A stretch of DNA of 64,000 nucleotides from Brevundimonas diminuta 470-4 (GTDB lineage: Bacteria > Pseudomonadota > Alphaproteobacteria > Caulobacterales > Caulobacteraceae): contig KB291743.1 of the NCBI GenBank assembly GCA_000318405.1, positions 73,404 to 137,403 of the forward strand, read 5' to 3'. Below the pieces are notes generated by a model, which was not told the DNA's origin, made no database searches, and was given only the letters and a program-made list of their open reading frames with translations. This document shows, in pieces, positions 1 through 9,185 of this stretch (position 1 is its first letter; the number at the start of each line of letters is the position of its first letter). Made by a program: the position numbers and the translations under genes.

Positions 1-930
1 GTTGGCTTCACGCTCCAGCATGGCGGCGGCGTTGCGCAGCACGTCCAGCGTCGCGCCCATGACCTGCGGCTGGCAGCGCAGGGAGTAGGGGTCCTGCACC
101 TTGGCGCAGTCGTGGCGGTGGCTGTCGCGGATGGCGCTGCCGGTCAGCAACTCACGCAGGCGACGGGCCACGTCGATCTGACCTGGCTGGCCGCGCAGAG
201 CGTGGATGCGGTGGTCGAACGGCGCGTCCGAGCCCAGCAGGGCGTCGACCGACAGGCCGCCCGCAGCGATGGCGGCGGCGAACACGTCTTCGGTCGCGAA
301 CAGGCCGGTCAGGGCCAGGGCCGTCGAGCACTGGGTGCCGTTCAGCAGGGCCAGGCCTTCCTTGGGACCCAAGACGACGGGCTTCAGTCCCGCCTTGGCC
401 AGAGCCGACACGGCGTCCAGCACCTGACCCTGATAACGGGCTTCGCCGACGCCGATCAGGACGCACGACATATGGGCCAGCGGCGCCAGATCGCCCGAGG
501 CGCCGACCGAACCCTTGGACGGGATCAGCGGCAGGATCTCGGCGTTGACCATGCCGATCAGGGTCTCCAGCGTGTGACGACGCACGCCCGAAGCGCCCTT
601 CGACAGGCTGGCGATCTTCAACACCATCAGCAGGCGGGTGGTGTCTTCGCTCAGCGGCTCGCCGACGCCGCAGGCGTGGCTGAGCACCAGGTTTTTCTGA
701 AGGGTTTCAAGGTCTTCCGCCGCAATGCTGGTGTTGGCCAGCAGGCCGAAGCCGGTGTTGATGCCATAGACCGTGCGGCCTTCGTCCAGGATGGCGGCGA
801 CGGTCGCCGCGCCCTTTTCGACATTGGCCCATGCGGCGTCGGTCAGGCTGACCGTAACTGGGCCGTTCAGGACCGAGCGAAGCTGGGCGAGGGTGAGCGG
901 CGCGGCGCCGATTTCGATGGTGGTGGTCAT
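1..930 (-). CDS. hutH: Histidine ammonia-lyase HutH (C-terminus beyond the window)
   Basis: First enzyme of histidine degradation; it removes ammonia from L-histidine to give urocanate in the cytoplasm. The first 310 residues are visible, and the remaining ~200 of a family length near 500-510 lie before base 1. The ATG is the complement of 928-930, 4 bases after the hutU stop, so hutU-hutH form one transcript. Residues 144-146 are the Ala-Ser-Gly triplet, within GASGDLAPL, that cyclises into the MIO electrophile; YGINTGFG near residue 55 is the conserved active-site stretch. Identity is secure from these motifs. Partial only because of the window edge. Confidence 0.97.
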   Translation of the reverse strand, partial: MTTTIEIGAAPLTLAQLRSVLNGPVTVSLTDAAWANVEKGAATVAAILDEGRTVYGINTGFGLLANTSIAAEDLETLQKNLVLSHACGVGEPLSEDTTRLLMVLKIASLSKGASGVRRHTLETLIGMVNAEILPLIPSKGSVGASGDLAPLAHMSCVLIGVGEARYQGQVLDAVSALAKAGLKPVVLGPKEGLALLNGTQCSTALALTGLFATEDVFAAAIAAGGLSVDALLGSDAPFDHRIHALRGQPGQIDVARRLRELLTGSAIRDSHRHDCAKVQDPYSLRCQPQVMGATLDVLRNAAAMLEREAN

Positions 931-934
931 AAGT

Positions 935-2611
935 TTACAGGTCCAGCGAGGGCAGGTTCAGGCCATGTTTGCGCGCGGCGTCGTTGGCGATGTCGTATCC
1001 GGCGTCGGCGTGGCGCATGACGCCGGTGGCCGGGTCGTTCCACAGGACGCGCTCCAGCCGCTTGGCGGCTTCTTCTGTACCGTCGGCGACGATGACGACG
1101 CCCGAGTGCTGGCTATAGCCCATGCCGACCCCGCCGCCGTGGTGCAGCGACACCCACGACGCCCCCGACGCCGTGTTCAGCAGGGCGTTCAGCAGGGGCC
1201 AGTCGGACACGGCGTCCGAGCCGTCCATCATGGCCTCGGTCTCGCGGTTCGGGCTGGCGACGGAGCCGCTGTCCAGATGGTCGCGGCCGATGACGATGGG
1301 GGCGGACAGTTCGCCCGAGGCCACCATCTCGTTGAACATCAGGCCCGCACGGTGACGGTCGCCCAGGCCGATCCAGCAGATACGCGCCGGCAGGCCCTGG
1401 AAGGCGATGCGCTCGCCCGCCATGTCCAGCCAGCGGTGCAGGCCCGCGTTGTCGGGGAACAGCTTCTTCATCGCCTCATCCGTCTTGCGGATGTCCTCGG
1501 GATCACCCGACAGGGCGGCCCAGCGGAACGGGCCGATCCCGCGGCAGAACAGTGGGCGGATATAGGCGGGCACGAAGCCGGGGAAGTCGAAGGCGTTCTC
1601 GACGCCCTCGTCAAAGGCGACCTGACGGATGTTGTTGCCGTAGTCGGTCGTGGGGATACCCATCTTCTGGAAGTCCAGCATGGCCTTGACGTGGATCGCC
1701 ATTGACGCGCGGGCGGCGGTCTCGACGGCGGCCGGGTCGCTGACGCGCTTTTCCTCCCACTCGGCGACGGTCCAGCCTGAGGGCAGGTAGCCGTTGACCG
1801 GGTCGTGGGCGCTGGTCTGGTCCGTCACGAGATCGGGGCGAACGCCGCGCTTGACCATTTCAGGCAGAAGGTCAGCCGCATTGCCCAACAGGCCGATCGA
1901 CAAGGGTTTCTTATCCTTGAACGACTGCTCCAGCAGGGCCAGCGCCTCGTCCAGCGTTTCGGCCATGACGTCGACGTAGCGGGTGCGCAGGCGGAACTCG
2001 ATGCGGCTGCGTTGGCACTCGATGGTGATGCACGAGGCGCCGGCCATGGTCGCGGCCAGCGGCTGGGCGCCGCCCATGCCGCCCAGGCCCGCCGTCAGGA
2101 TCCACTTGCCCGACCAGTCGCCGCCATAGTGCTGGCGACCCGCCTCCATGAAGGTCTCATAGGTGCCCTGAACGATGCCCTGGGTGCCGATGTAGATCCA
2201 CGATCCGGCGGTCATCTGGCCGTACATGGCCAGGCCCTTCTTATCGAGCTCGTTGAAGTGATCCCACGTCGCCCACTTGGGCACCAGGTTGGAGTTGGCG
2301 ATCAGCACGCGCGGCGCATCGACATGGGTGCGGAACACGCCGACCGGCTTGCCCGACTGGACCATCAGCGTCTCGTCGGCTTCCAGCTTCTGAAGCTGAT
2401 CGACGATGGTGTCGAACGCCTGCCAGTTGCGGGCCGCCTTGCCGATGCCGCCATAGACGACCAGGTCTTCAGGGCGCTCGGCCACCTCGGGGTCGAGGTT
2501 GTTCATCAGCATCCGCATGGCGGCCTCGGCGGCCCATGTTTTTGCGGTCTTTTCCGGCCCGCGCGGGCTACGGATCACTCTGGTATTCTGGCGAGTGTCA
2601 GGCGTGGACAT
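935..2611 (-). CDS. hutU: Urocanate hydratase HutU
   Basis: Second enzyme of histidine degradation, converting urocanate to 4-imidazolone-5-propionate with tightly bound NAD. The protein is 558 residues, the usual family length. Visible signatures are the glycine-rich GLGGMGG (NAD site) and [15 protein letters not shown], which carries the active-site cysteine. The ATG at 2611 is preferred over one 12 bases upstream because GGAGG lies 5 bases before it on the minus strand. It is transcribed away from hutC, and hutH follows after 4 bases. The promoter must lie in the 83-base gap shared with hutC, where a palindromic operator candidate sits. Confidence 0.97.
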   Translation of the reverse strand: MSTPDTRQNTRVIRSPRGPEKTAKTWAAEAAMRMLMNNLDPEVAERPEDLVVYGGIGKAARNWQAFDTIVDQLQKLEADETLMVQSGKPVGVFRTHVDAPRVLIANSNLVPKWATWDHFNELDKKGLAMYGQMTAGSWIYIGTQGIVQGTYETFMEAGRQHYGGDWSGKWILTAGLGGMGGAQPLAATMAGASCITIECQRSRIEFRLRTRYVDVMAETLDEALALLEQSFKDKKPLSIGLLGNAADLLPEMVKRGVRPDLVTDQTSAHDPVNGYLPSGWTVAEWEEKRVSDPAAVETAARASMAIHVKAMLDFQKMGIPTTDYGNNIRQVAFDEGVENAFDFPGFVPAYIRPLFCRGIGPFRWAALSGDPEDIRKTDEAMKKLFPDNAGLHRWLDMAGERIAFQGLPARICWIGLGDRHRAGLMFNEMVASGELSAPIVIGRDHLDSGSVASPNRETEAMMDGSDAVSDWPLLNALLNTASGASWVSLHHGGGVGMGYSQHSGVVIVADGTEEAAKRLERVLWNDPATGVMRHADAGYDIANDAARKHGLNLPSLDL

Positions 2612-2657
2612 CGAATCCTCCATGCGGCTTCGGCCGTCGAATGTTGGGCTCAGTGTT

Positions 2658-2669
2658 ATGTCTAGACAT
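2658..2669. promoter_or_regulatory. Candidate HutC operator (12-bp perfect palindrome)
   Basis: The sequence ATGTCTAGACAT is a perfect palindrome in the 83-base gap between the divergent hutU and hutC genes. GntR/HutC-family repressors bind short palindromes of this kind and are relieved by urocanate. Its position fits repression of hutUH and autoregulation of hutCGI from one site. Assignment to HutC is inference from position. Confidence 0.6.
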
Positions 2670-2694
2670 TAATGCGCGCAAGGGGCAGTTTCGC

Positions 2695-3399
2695 ATGATG
2701 GATCAGGAGCCGCTTCATCGCCGCATCGCGGGCGACATCGAGCGCCGCATCGCCTCGGGCGAGTGGCGGCCGGGTTTCCGCATCCCGACCGAGGCCGAAC
2801 TGACGGCGGAATACGGTTGCGCCCGCATGACGGTGTCGCGCGCGATGTCCGATCTGGCGGCGCGCGGGCTGGTTGTTCGCCGTCGCCGCGCCGGAACCGT
2901 GGTGGCCCATCCGCCGGTGCATTCATCCGCTCTCGTCGCCATCCCCGACATCCAGTCCGAGGTCGAGGGCAGGGGGCTTGCCTATTCCCACCGCCTGCTG
3001 GGACGGATCGTGCGCCCCGCTGGCGAGGACGAAGAGGGGCTGGGCGAGCGGGTTATTGAACTGCAGACCCTGCATCTGGCGGACGATCTGCCGTTCGTGT
3101 TCGAGCGTCGCCTGATCTCCCTGACGGCGGCGCCCGAGGCCGAGGCTGCCGACTTCACCACGCAGCCGCCGGGCGGCTGGCTGCTGGCCCATATGCCCTG
3201 GACCGAGGCGGAACATCGCATCTCGGCTGTCGGCGCCGATCATGAGACGGCGGCGGGTCTGGGCTTGGCCGACGGCGCGCCCTGTCTGCGGCTTGAGCGC
3301 CGCACTTGGCGCGACGGTCAGGGCGTGACCTGGGCATCACAGATTTTCCCCGGCGCGGCCTATGATCTGGTCGCGCGCTTTTCTCCCACTAAAGGATGA
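2695..3399 (+). CDS. hutC: Histidine utilisation repressor HutC (GntR/UTRA family)
   Basis: Transcriptional repressor of the hut genes; in characterised systems urocanate is the inducer. The protein is 234 residues from the ATG at 2695, with AAGGGG about 9 bases upstream. It has an N-terminal GntR winged helix-turn-helix (roughly residues 5-70, including RIPTEAELTAEYGCARMTVSRA), then a UTRA ligand-binding domain (about 90-225) in which ELQTLHLADDLPFVFERR is typical. It is divergent from hutU and followed directly by hutG, so it is the first gene of hutC-hutG-hutI. An ATG three bases further on is an equally possible start. Confidence 0.93.
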   Translation: MMDQEPLHRRIAGDIERRIASGEWRPGFRIPTEAELTAEYGCARMTVSRAMSDLAARGLVVRRRRAGTVVAHPPVHSSALVAIPDIQSEVEGRGLAYSHRLLGRIVRPAGEDEEGLGERVIELQTLHLADDLPFVFERRLISLTAAPEAEAADFTTQPPGGWLLAHMPWTEAEHRISAVGADHETAAGLGLADGAPCLRLERRTWRDGQGVTWASQIFPGAAYDLVARFSPTKG

Positions 3400-3404
3400 C
3401 CCCC

Positions 3405-4295
3405 ATGAGCCAACCGTCTGAAGCCCTGGGGTGGCGTTCTGTCGGCGATCTGGTCGGCCAGCATCCCGAGGCGCGCGTCGCCCTGATCGGCGCGCCGTTG
3501 AACGAGCGGTCATTGACGCCGGGCCGTTGCGATCTGGGACCGAAGGCCCTGCGAGGCGTGCTTCCGCGTTTGTCGACCTATGATGTCGAGACGAGCATGG
3601 AACTCGAGATTAGGGTCCACGACGCCGGGGACGTGGCGCTGAAAGCCGTCTCGCCTTTCGACGCTTTTGAGCCGGTGCGCGATGCGGTGGCGGCGCAGGC
3701 CCATCGCGACCTGACCATTCTGGTCGGCGGCAACAACGCCATCACCCGGCCGGGCGTTCACGCATTGGGGCTGGACCGCGTCGGCGTGCTGACGCTGGAC
3801 GCCCACTTCGACCTGCGCGACACGGATCAGGGCCTGACCAACGGCAACCCGATACAGGCGCTGCTGGACGACGGGATGGACGGTCATCGTATCAGCCAGG
3901 TCGGCCTCGCCCCCTTCGCCAACACCCGCCGCGCCCATGAAAAGGCTGAGGCCGCCGGCATCAGCGTCCGCACCGCCCGCGAGTGCCGCCAGCGCGGTCT
4001 GGCCAATGTCGTGGTCGAGGAACTGGAGCGCCTGTCGTCCCTGTGCGAGGTCATCTACGTCGACTTCGATATCGACGTGATCGACCGCAGCCAGTGGCCC
4101 GCCAGCCCCGGCGCGCGGCCGGGCGGGGTGTCGGTGCACGACTTCTTCGACGCCGCCCGCGCCATCGGCGCACACGCCAAGGTCCGCGCCGTCGACCTGA
4201 CCGAATATGATCCGTCGCTGGAAGTCGGCGACCTCGGCTCCCTGACGGCGGGGCGCTGGTTCTGTGAAATCCTGGCTGGAGTCGCCGCGCGATGA
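3405..4295 (+). CDS. hutG: Formimidoylglutamase-type ureohydrolase HutG
   Basis: Member of the arginase/agmatinase fold, placed between hutC and hutI, so most likely splits N-formimidoyl-L-glutamate into glutamate and formamide. The protein is 296 residues from the ATG at 3405, with AAAGGA 8 bases upstream; an ATG at 3396 overlapping the hutC stop is less well placed. Metal-site motifs are DAHFD (132-136) and [10 protein letters not shown] near 222. The usual GGDH motif reads GGNN at 108-111, so the histidine manganese ligand is replaced by asparagine. The stop overlaps the hutI start (ATGA). No hutF-type deiminase is in the window, which supports the direct formimidoylglutamase route. Confidence 0.85.
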   Translation: MSQPSEALGWRSVGDLVGQHPEARVALIGAPLNERSLTPGRCDLGPKALRGVLPRLSTYDVETSMELEIRVHDAGDVALKAVSPFDAFEPVRDAVAAQAHRDLTILVGGNNAITRPGVHALGLDRVGVLTLDAHFDLRDTDQGLTNGNPIQALLDDGMDGHRISQVGLAPFANTRRAHEKAEAAGISVRTARECRQRGLANVVVEELERLSSLCEVIYVDFDIDVIDRSQWPASPGARPGGVSVHDFFDAARAIGAHAKVRAVDLTEYDPSLEVGDLGSLTAGRWFCEILAGVAAR

Positions 4296-5512
4296 TCGAC
4301 GCCGATCTGCTGATCACTGACTGCCACGTCGCCGCCATGACCGAGGGCGGCGAGCCCTATGGCGCGATCGAGGACGCCGCCGTCCTGATCAAGGACGGGC
4401 GCATCGTGTGGGTCGGACCGCGCGCGGATCTGCCCGTGCATAAGGCTGTGGAAATCGATCGTCTGGAGGGCCGCTGGGTCACGCCGGGGCTGGTGGACTG
4501 CCATACCCATCTGGTCTTCGGAGGCGATCGCTCGGGCGAGTTCGAACGGCGGCTGGAAGGCACGACCTATGAAGAGATCGCGCGCGCCGGGGGCGGCATC
4601 GTCTCGTCCGTGCGCGCCACGCGCGAGGAGAGCGAGGATCAACTCTACGCCTCGGCCCTGGCGCGACTGGAAGGGTTGAAGGCCACCGGCGTCACCACGG
4701 TCGAGATCAAGTCCGGCTATGGCCTAGACCACGACAGCGAACTGAAGATGCTGCGCGTCGCCCGTCGCATCGGGCGTGAGGCCGGGGTGCGGGTGCGCAC
4801 CTCCTATCTGGGACTGCACGCCGTCCCGCCGGAGCATAAGGCCGACCGCGCGGTCTATGTGGACAAGGCTGTGGATGAGATCCTGCCCGCCGCTCATGCC
4901 GAGGGGCTGGTCGATGCGGTCGACGCCTATTGCGAGCCCATCGCCTTCTCGGTCGAGGAGGTCAGCCGTCTGTTCGACAAGGCCGAGGAACTGGGCCTGC
5001 CGGTCAAGCTGCACGCCGACCAGTTGTCGGACGGCGGCGGCGCGGCGCTGGCGGCTCGCTATCAGGCTCTGTCGGCGGATCATATCGAGCACACGACCGA
5101 GGCGGGCGTGAAGGCGATGGCCGAGGCGGGCGTCGTGGCGGTGCTGTTGCCGGGCGCCTACCTGATGCTGCGCGAGACGCAGGCGCCGCCGATCGCCCTG
5201 TTGCGCCAGCATGGCGCGCGCATGGCGGTGGCGACGGACTGCAACCCCGGCACCTCGCCGGTCGCCTCGATGACGGCGGCGATCAATCTGGCCTGCGTCC
5301 AGTTCCGCCTGACGCCGGAGGAGGCGCTGGCGGGCGCCACGCGCAATGCGGCACGCGCGCTAGGGTTGCATGATGAGATCGGCACGGTGGAGGCGGGCAA
5401 GGCCGCCGATCTGGCCGTGTGGGACATCAGCCGCCCGGCCGAACTGGCCTATTGGCTGGGCAAGCCCCTGCTGCATAGCCGTTATCTGGGCGGGATCTCG
5501 TCCAGGGCCTGA
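4292..5512 (+). CDS. hutI: Imidazolonepropionase HutI
   Basis: Third enzyme of histidine degradation, hydrolysing 4-imidazolone-5-propionate to N-formimidoyl-glutamate. The 406-residue length is standard for this amidohydrolase family. [15 protein letters not shown] supplies metal-binding His71 and His73; [13 protein letters not shown] and the later HADQLSD and [10 protein letters not shown] stretches are family signatures. It starts on the ATGA overlap with hutG and is the last gene of hutC-hutG-hutI. No strong terminator follows, only a weak CCGGC/GCCGG hairpin at 5575-5589 without a T-run. Confidence 0.96.
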   Translation: MIDADLLITDCHVAAMTEGGEPYGAIEDAAVLIKDGRIVWVGPRADLPVHKAVEIDRLEGRWVTPGLVDCHTHLVFGGDRSGEFERRLEGTTYEEIARAGGGIVSSVRATREESEDQLYASALARLEGLKATGVTTVEIKSGYGLDHDSELKMLRVARRIGREAGVRVRTSYLGLHAVPPEHKADRAVYVDKAVDEILPAAHAEGLVDAVDAYCEPIAFSVEEVSRLFDKAEELGLPVKLHADQLSDGGGAALAARYQALSADHIEHTTEAGVKAMAEAGVVAVLLPGAYLMLRETQAPPIALLRQHGARMAVATDCNPGTSPVASMTAAINLACVQFRLTPEEALAGATRNAARALGLHDEIGTVEAGKAADLAVWDISRPAELAYWLGKPLLHSRYLGGISSRA

Positions 5513-5629
5513 GGCCGAAGATCAGTCGGCGCTATCCGCGCCCAAACGCCATTCAGTTTTCCAGTCCTAAACATCCGGCAGCCCGCCGGAGCGGTTGAGC
5601 ACGTCGATATGCAATCGTGAGTTGCTGTC

Positions 5630-5635
5630 TATAAT
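5630..5635 (+). promoter_or_regulatory. Candidate -10 box for the restriction-modification gene
   Basis: A perfect TATAAT stands in the 165-base gap between hutI and the MmeI-like gene, 43 bases before its ATG. Such an AT-rich box is unusual in this GC-rich window. No clear -35 is seen at 16-18 bases; TTGAGC at 5595 is too far. Low-confidence promoter call. The rest of the gap holds nothing else that is recognisable. Confidence 0.35.
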
Positions 5636-5677
5636 ATACTCGCGTTACGGTAGTCTTTTCTCGTGGGGGGACAATCT

Positions 5678-8600
5678 ATGGACGTCGAGCCTTTCATTGC
5701 GCGCTGGAGCGAGACGACAATCGGCGAAAGGGCGAACGGCCAGAGCTTCATCATCGAACTCTGCGCAGTCCTGGGCGTCGCGGCGCCGGGACAGCAGGCG
5801 GTTGGGAACCGTGACTACTGTTTCGAGCGCACGGTAAAATTCCCTCTCGATGCGGGGCGGGTCATCAACAAATCCATCGACTGCTTCAAGCACGGTTCTT
5901 TCGTGATGGAACTCAAGCTGTCGCCTCAACAGCCTACGGGCGAGGATATGGACCTGCGTCAGTTGGCGGCTCGATTGAATGGCCCCGGACGAAAAGCGCC
6001 GAAGGAGGGCGTGGAGGCCTTGAATCGCTTGATGGGCAAGGCGCACGTTCAAGCCAAAAACTATGCTGCGGCCCTGCCGGAATGTCCGCCATTTTTGATG
6101 ATGGTCGACGTCGGCGTCGCCATTCACCTGTGGGCTGACTTCGATGGGACGGGGAGGGGCTATGCGCCGTTTCCAGATGTAAAGAGCAGCCGTATCGATC
6201 TGAAAGATTTGCGAGATCCGAAGATCCGGGAACGTCTGCGAAAGGTGTGGGACGACCCGCGCAGCCTTGACCCGCAGCGTCCGGTGAATGCGGCGACGCA
6301 CCAGATCTCGGGTTTGCTTGGGGAACTGGTTCGTTCGATGCGGGATCGGGCGTTGCAGGACCCATCGCAGGCGTTTCAACCGATCACGGATCGCCGCATC
6401 TTCATGTTTGTGATGCAGTGCATTCTGGCGATGTATGCCGACAGCGTTGGTCTGATCCGTCACAAGGGTTTTCTGACGCTGCTGGAAAGCTATCGTGGTC
6501 ATGCAGCCCGCTTTCACCTGAGCGCGGCGACCGTATTCCGCAGTCTGGCGCGCGGAGGCCACTGCGCCGCCCTGCGTCAGGACGTGCCCGCGTTCGGAAG
6601 CGGTCTGTTTCGCGAAGAGGTGGCGCTGCCGCTCAGCGAGGCTGATCTGGAGGTGTTGATACGCGCCGCCGGCTGCGACTGGTCTGTCGTCGAACCCGCT
6701 GTTTTCGGGAGCTTTCTGGAGCGCGCGCTGGAACCCGGCGACCGCACCGAACTGGGCGCGCATTACACGCCGAGAGCCTATGTCCAGCGCTTGGTGGATG
6801 CGACGATCATAGGTCCGCTGCGCGCGGACTGGGAGGCTGTGCGAGCCTGTGCTTTCAGCGATTATGTCCGTGGCGAAGCCGTGGCTGCACGAGCGGCGGT
6901 GCGGCGGTTCCAACGACGCCTATGCACGATCAGGGTGCTGGACCCCGCCTGCGGAACGGGCAACTTCCTCTATGTCGCCATGACCATGATGAAGGACCTG
7001 GAGAGCGAGGTCCTCAGCGCCTTGCAGCAACTGGGAGGCGAGGCGACCGACGCGGCTGTTCGCCGCAAGATCAACCCGACCCAGTTCTGGGGCATTGAGA
7101 AATCCGACCACGCCGCCTCGATCGCCGAGGTCGTCATGTGGATCGGGTACCTGCAATGGCGCATCCGCAACGGAGAGGTGCCGTCCCAGCTGGCCGCCGC
7201 CGGCCAATTGGCCCCAAGACGGGGGCGCGACCGCATCATCCGGGCCGACGCCCTGCTCGTGTCGGCGGGTGAGGATCTGCGTCGCGATGCGCGCGGCCGC
7301 CCCGTCAGTCTGTGGCGGTTCAACCGGGAAACGGAGGTCGTGCATTATCGTCGGCCCCAGTCGACCCAATGGCCGGTCGCCCACTTCATCATCGGCAACC
7401 CGCCCTTCATTGCGGGCAAGAACCTTCGTCGCGAGCTGGGCGACGGCTATGTCGACGCCCTGTGGCATGTGCGGCAGGGGCGGTTCCGCTCAGCTGATCT
7501 GGTCATGGCGTGGTGGGATCGCGCGGCTGAAATCCTGACGGCGCCCAAGAGCCAGCTGAGGCGGTTCGGTTTCATCACCACCAATTCCATCGCCCAGAAT
7601 TTCTCGCGCCGCGTGCTGGAGCATCACCTGGACGGAGAGCCGCCCATGCGGTTGGCCTTCGCCATTCCTGACCACCCCTGGAGCAAGGGCGAGGAACGCG
7701 GCGCGGAGGTGCGTATCGCCATGACAGTAGCCGAGCGCGGCGCCCCAAACGGCCAGGGACGCCTGCTTACGATCCGCGAGGAGCGGCCGGATGCAAGCGG
7801 GAATATCGTCCTTCAGTTCGATGAAAAGCGGGGCGATATCGGCGCCGATCTGACCATAGGCGGCGGGGTGTCCTCCGCCCAGCCGTTGAGGGCGAACGCA
7901 CTCCTGTGTTCGCCGGGCGTGAAGCTGCACGGCGCGGGGTTTATCGTTTCGAAAAGCGAGGCCGACGAACTGGCGCGCGATGGCGTCGATGCGCCGCCGA
8001 TCCGGGCCTATCGGAACGGGCGCGATCTGGCGGCCCGCCCTCGCGGGGTGAAGGTGATCGACCTGTACGGCCTGGAGGAGGACGATGTCCGGCGCTCTTG
8101 GCCACAGGTCTTTCGGCGCCTGACGGACACGGTGAAGGTCGAGCGCGACCGCAACAGTCGGGCCGCCTATCGCGACAAATGGTGGGTGTTCGGTGAGCCG
8201 CGAGGCGCCTTTCGCGACGCCTTGCGCGGGCTGCCCCGCTACATCGCCACGGTCGAGAAATCCAAGCACCGCTGGTTCCGCTTTCTGGATGCGGATGTTC
8301 TGCCTGACAACACGGTGGTGGCGGTCGCGTCGGATGATCCACGCGTTCTGGGCGTGCTGTCGTCCCGTGCGCATGGGCTGTGGGCTTTGGCGCAGGGCGG
8401 TCGTCTTGAGGACCGGCCCGTCTATAACAAGACCGCCTGTTTCGACACCTTCCCGTTCCCATGTCTTGACGGCATGGCGGGCCTGGAGATCGGCGTGGCC
8501 GCCGAAGCCATCGAGGCTCAGCGTCAGAAGTTGATGACTTTGGACGACGCCCTGACGATGACGGTGCTCTATAATGAGCGATGCTCGGGTCGGTTTGATG

Positions 8601-9055
8601 AACTGGATCGTCTGCACCGGGAGCTGGATGCGGCGGTTCATCGAGCCTATGGCTGGCACCTGGGTATGACGGATGAGGCTATTCTGGCGGCCCTGCTGGC
8701 GTTGAACCAGGAGCGTGCGGATCAAGAGGCGAGAGGCGATGTCCGTTTCCTGCGACCCGCTTATCAGCAGGACCGGGTGAAGCCGGCGGGCCGGGCTCGG
8801 GCGGTCGAGACATTGCGCCCCCAGACAAGGGATATCCGCCCCTTGCCGGAGGCTCCGGAAGAGCTGGCCGCAGAAGTCCTGGATGTTTTGCGGCTCGAGA
8901 GCGGGCCGCTGTCGCTTGGTGTACTGTCGGGCCGTTTCGCCGGACCGAACGGCCGTCGCAAGATGGATCGCTTTGAACAGATGCTGGCGATCCTGGCCGT
9001 GGCCGGGTCGATCCATAGGACGGATGAAGGCTGGTTCTCGCCGCGGCGTCACTGA
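5678..9055 (+). CDS. MmeI-like type IIL restriction-modification enzyme
   Basis: Single-chain restriction endonuclease and adenine methyltransferase of the MmeI type, likely cutting unmodified DNA at a distance from its site. The 1125-residue order is: N-terminal nuclease with Asp68-x9-Glu78-x-Lys80 (the same spacing as the D-x9-ExK site of MmeI), helical spacer, methyltransferase with motif I DPACGTGNF (422-430) and motif IV NPPF (574-577), target-recognition region (~640-860) and C-terminal domain. It is about 200 residues longer than MmeI (919); the last ~90 look like a winged helix. The ATG at 5678 has GGGGGGA 6 bases upstream. There is no partner methylase, helicase or specificity gene beside it, as expected for this self-contained class. 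The gene is likely horizontally acquired between hut and valS. Confidence 0.88.
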   Translation: MDVEPFIARWSETTIGERANGQSFIIELCAVLGVAAPGQQAVGNRDYCFERTVKFPLDAGRVINKSIDCFKHGSFVMELKLSPQQPTGEDMDLRQLAARLNGPGRKAPKEGVEALNRLMGKAHVQAKNYAAALPECPPFLMMVDVGVAIHLWADFDGTGRGYAPFPDVKSSRIDLKDLRDPKIRERLRKVWDDPRSLDPQRPVNAATHQISGLLGELVRSMRDRALQDPSQAFQPITDRRIFMFVMQCILAMYADSVGLIRHKGFLTLLESYRGHAARFHLSAATVFRSLARGGHCAALRQDVPAFGSGLFREEVALPLSEADLEVLIRAAGCDWSVVEPAVFGSFLERALEPGDRTELGAHYTPRAYVQRLVDATIIGPLRADWEAVRACAFSDYVRGEAVAARAAVRRFQRRLCTIRVLDPACGTGNFLYVAMTMMKDLESEVLSALQQLGGEATDAAVRRKINPTQFWGIEKSDHAASIAEVVMWIGYLQWRIRNGEVPSQLAAAGQLAPRRGRDRIIRADALLVSAGEDLRRDARGRPVSLWRFNRETEVVHYRRPQSTQWPVAHFIIGNPPFIAGKNLRRELGDGYVDALWHVRQGRFRSADLVMAWWDRAAEILTAPKSQLRRFGFITTNSIAQNFSRRVLEHHLDGEPPMRLAFAIPDHPWSKGEERGAEVRIAMTVAERGAPNGQGRLLTIREERPDASGNIVLQFDEKRGDIGADLTIGGGVSSAQPLRANALLCSPGVKLHGAGFIVSKSEADELARDGVDAPPIRAYRNGRDLAARPRGVKVIDLYGLEEDDVRRSWPQVFRRLTDTVKVERDRNSRAAYRDKWWVFGEPRGAFRDALRGLPRYIATVEKSKHRWFRFLDADVLPDNTVVAVASDDPRVLGVLSSRAHGLWALAQGGRLEDRPVYNKTACFDTFPFPCLDGMAGLEIGVAAEAIEAQRQKLMTLDDALTMTVLYNERCSGRFDELDRLHRELDAAVHRAYGWHLGMTDEAILAALLALNQERADQEARGDVRFLRPAYQQDRVKPAGRARAVETLRPQTRDIRPLPEAPEELAAEVLDVLRLESGPLSLGVLSGRFAGPNGRRKMDRFEQMLAILAVAGSIHRTDEGWFSPRRH

Positions 9056-9095
9056 TTTGACCTAGCCGTGGGCTGCGGCGATCATTAAGTCACAT

Positions 9096-9123
9096 AAGGG
9101 CGGTTCCGGCGGGACCGCCCTTT
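9096..9123 (+). terminator. Rho-independent terminator after the restriction gene
   Basis: AAGGGCGGT pairs perfectly with ACCGCCCTT, extended inward by further pairs around a 3-base loop, followed by TTTGCTTT. It lies 40 bases after the stop of the MmeI-like gene and before valS. Confidence 0.85.
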
Positions 9124-9185
9124 GCTTTACCGAAGAATTCCAGCCCTGAGCGACGGCGCGCCGCGTCGGTCGCCGGGGAAACGAG

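Noticed and set aside
5678..9055. BREX/DISARM-type defence methylase
   Set aside because: The N-terminal D-x9-ExK nuclease and overall domain order fit MmeI, and no BREX or DISARM partner genes (PglZ, Lon, DrmA/B) flank it.
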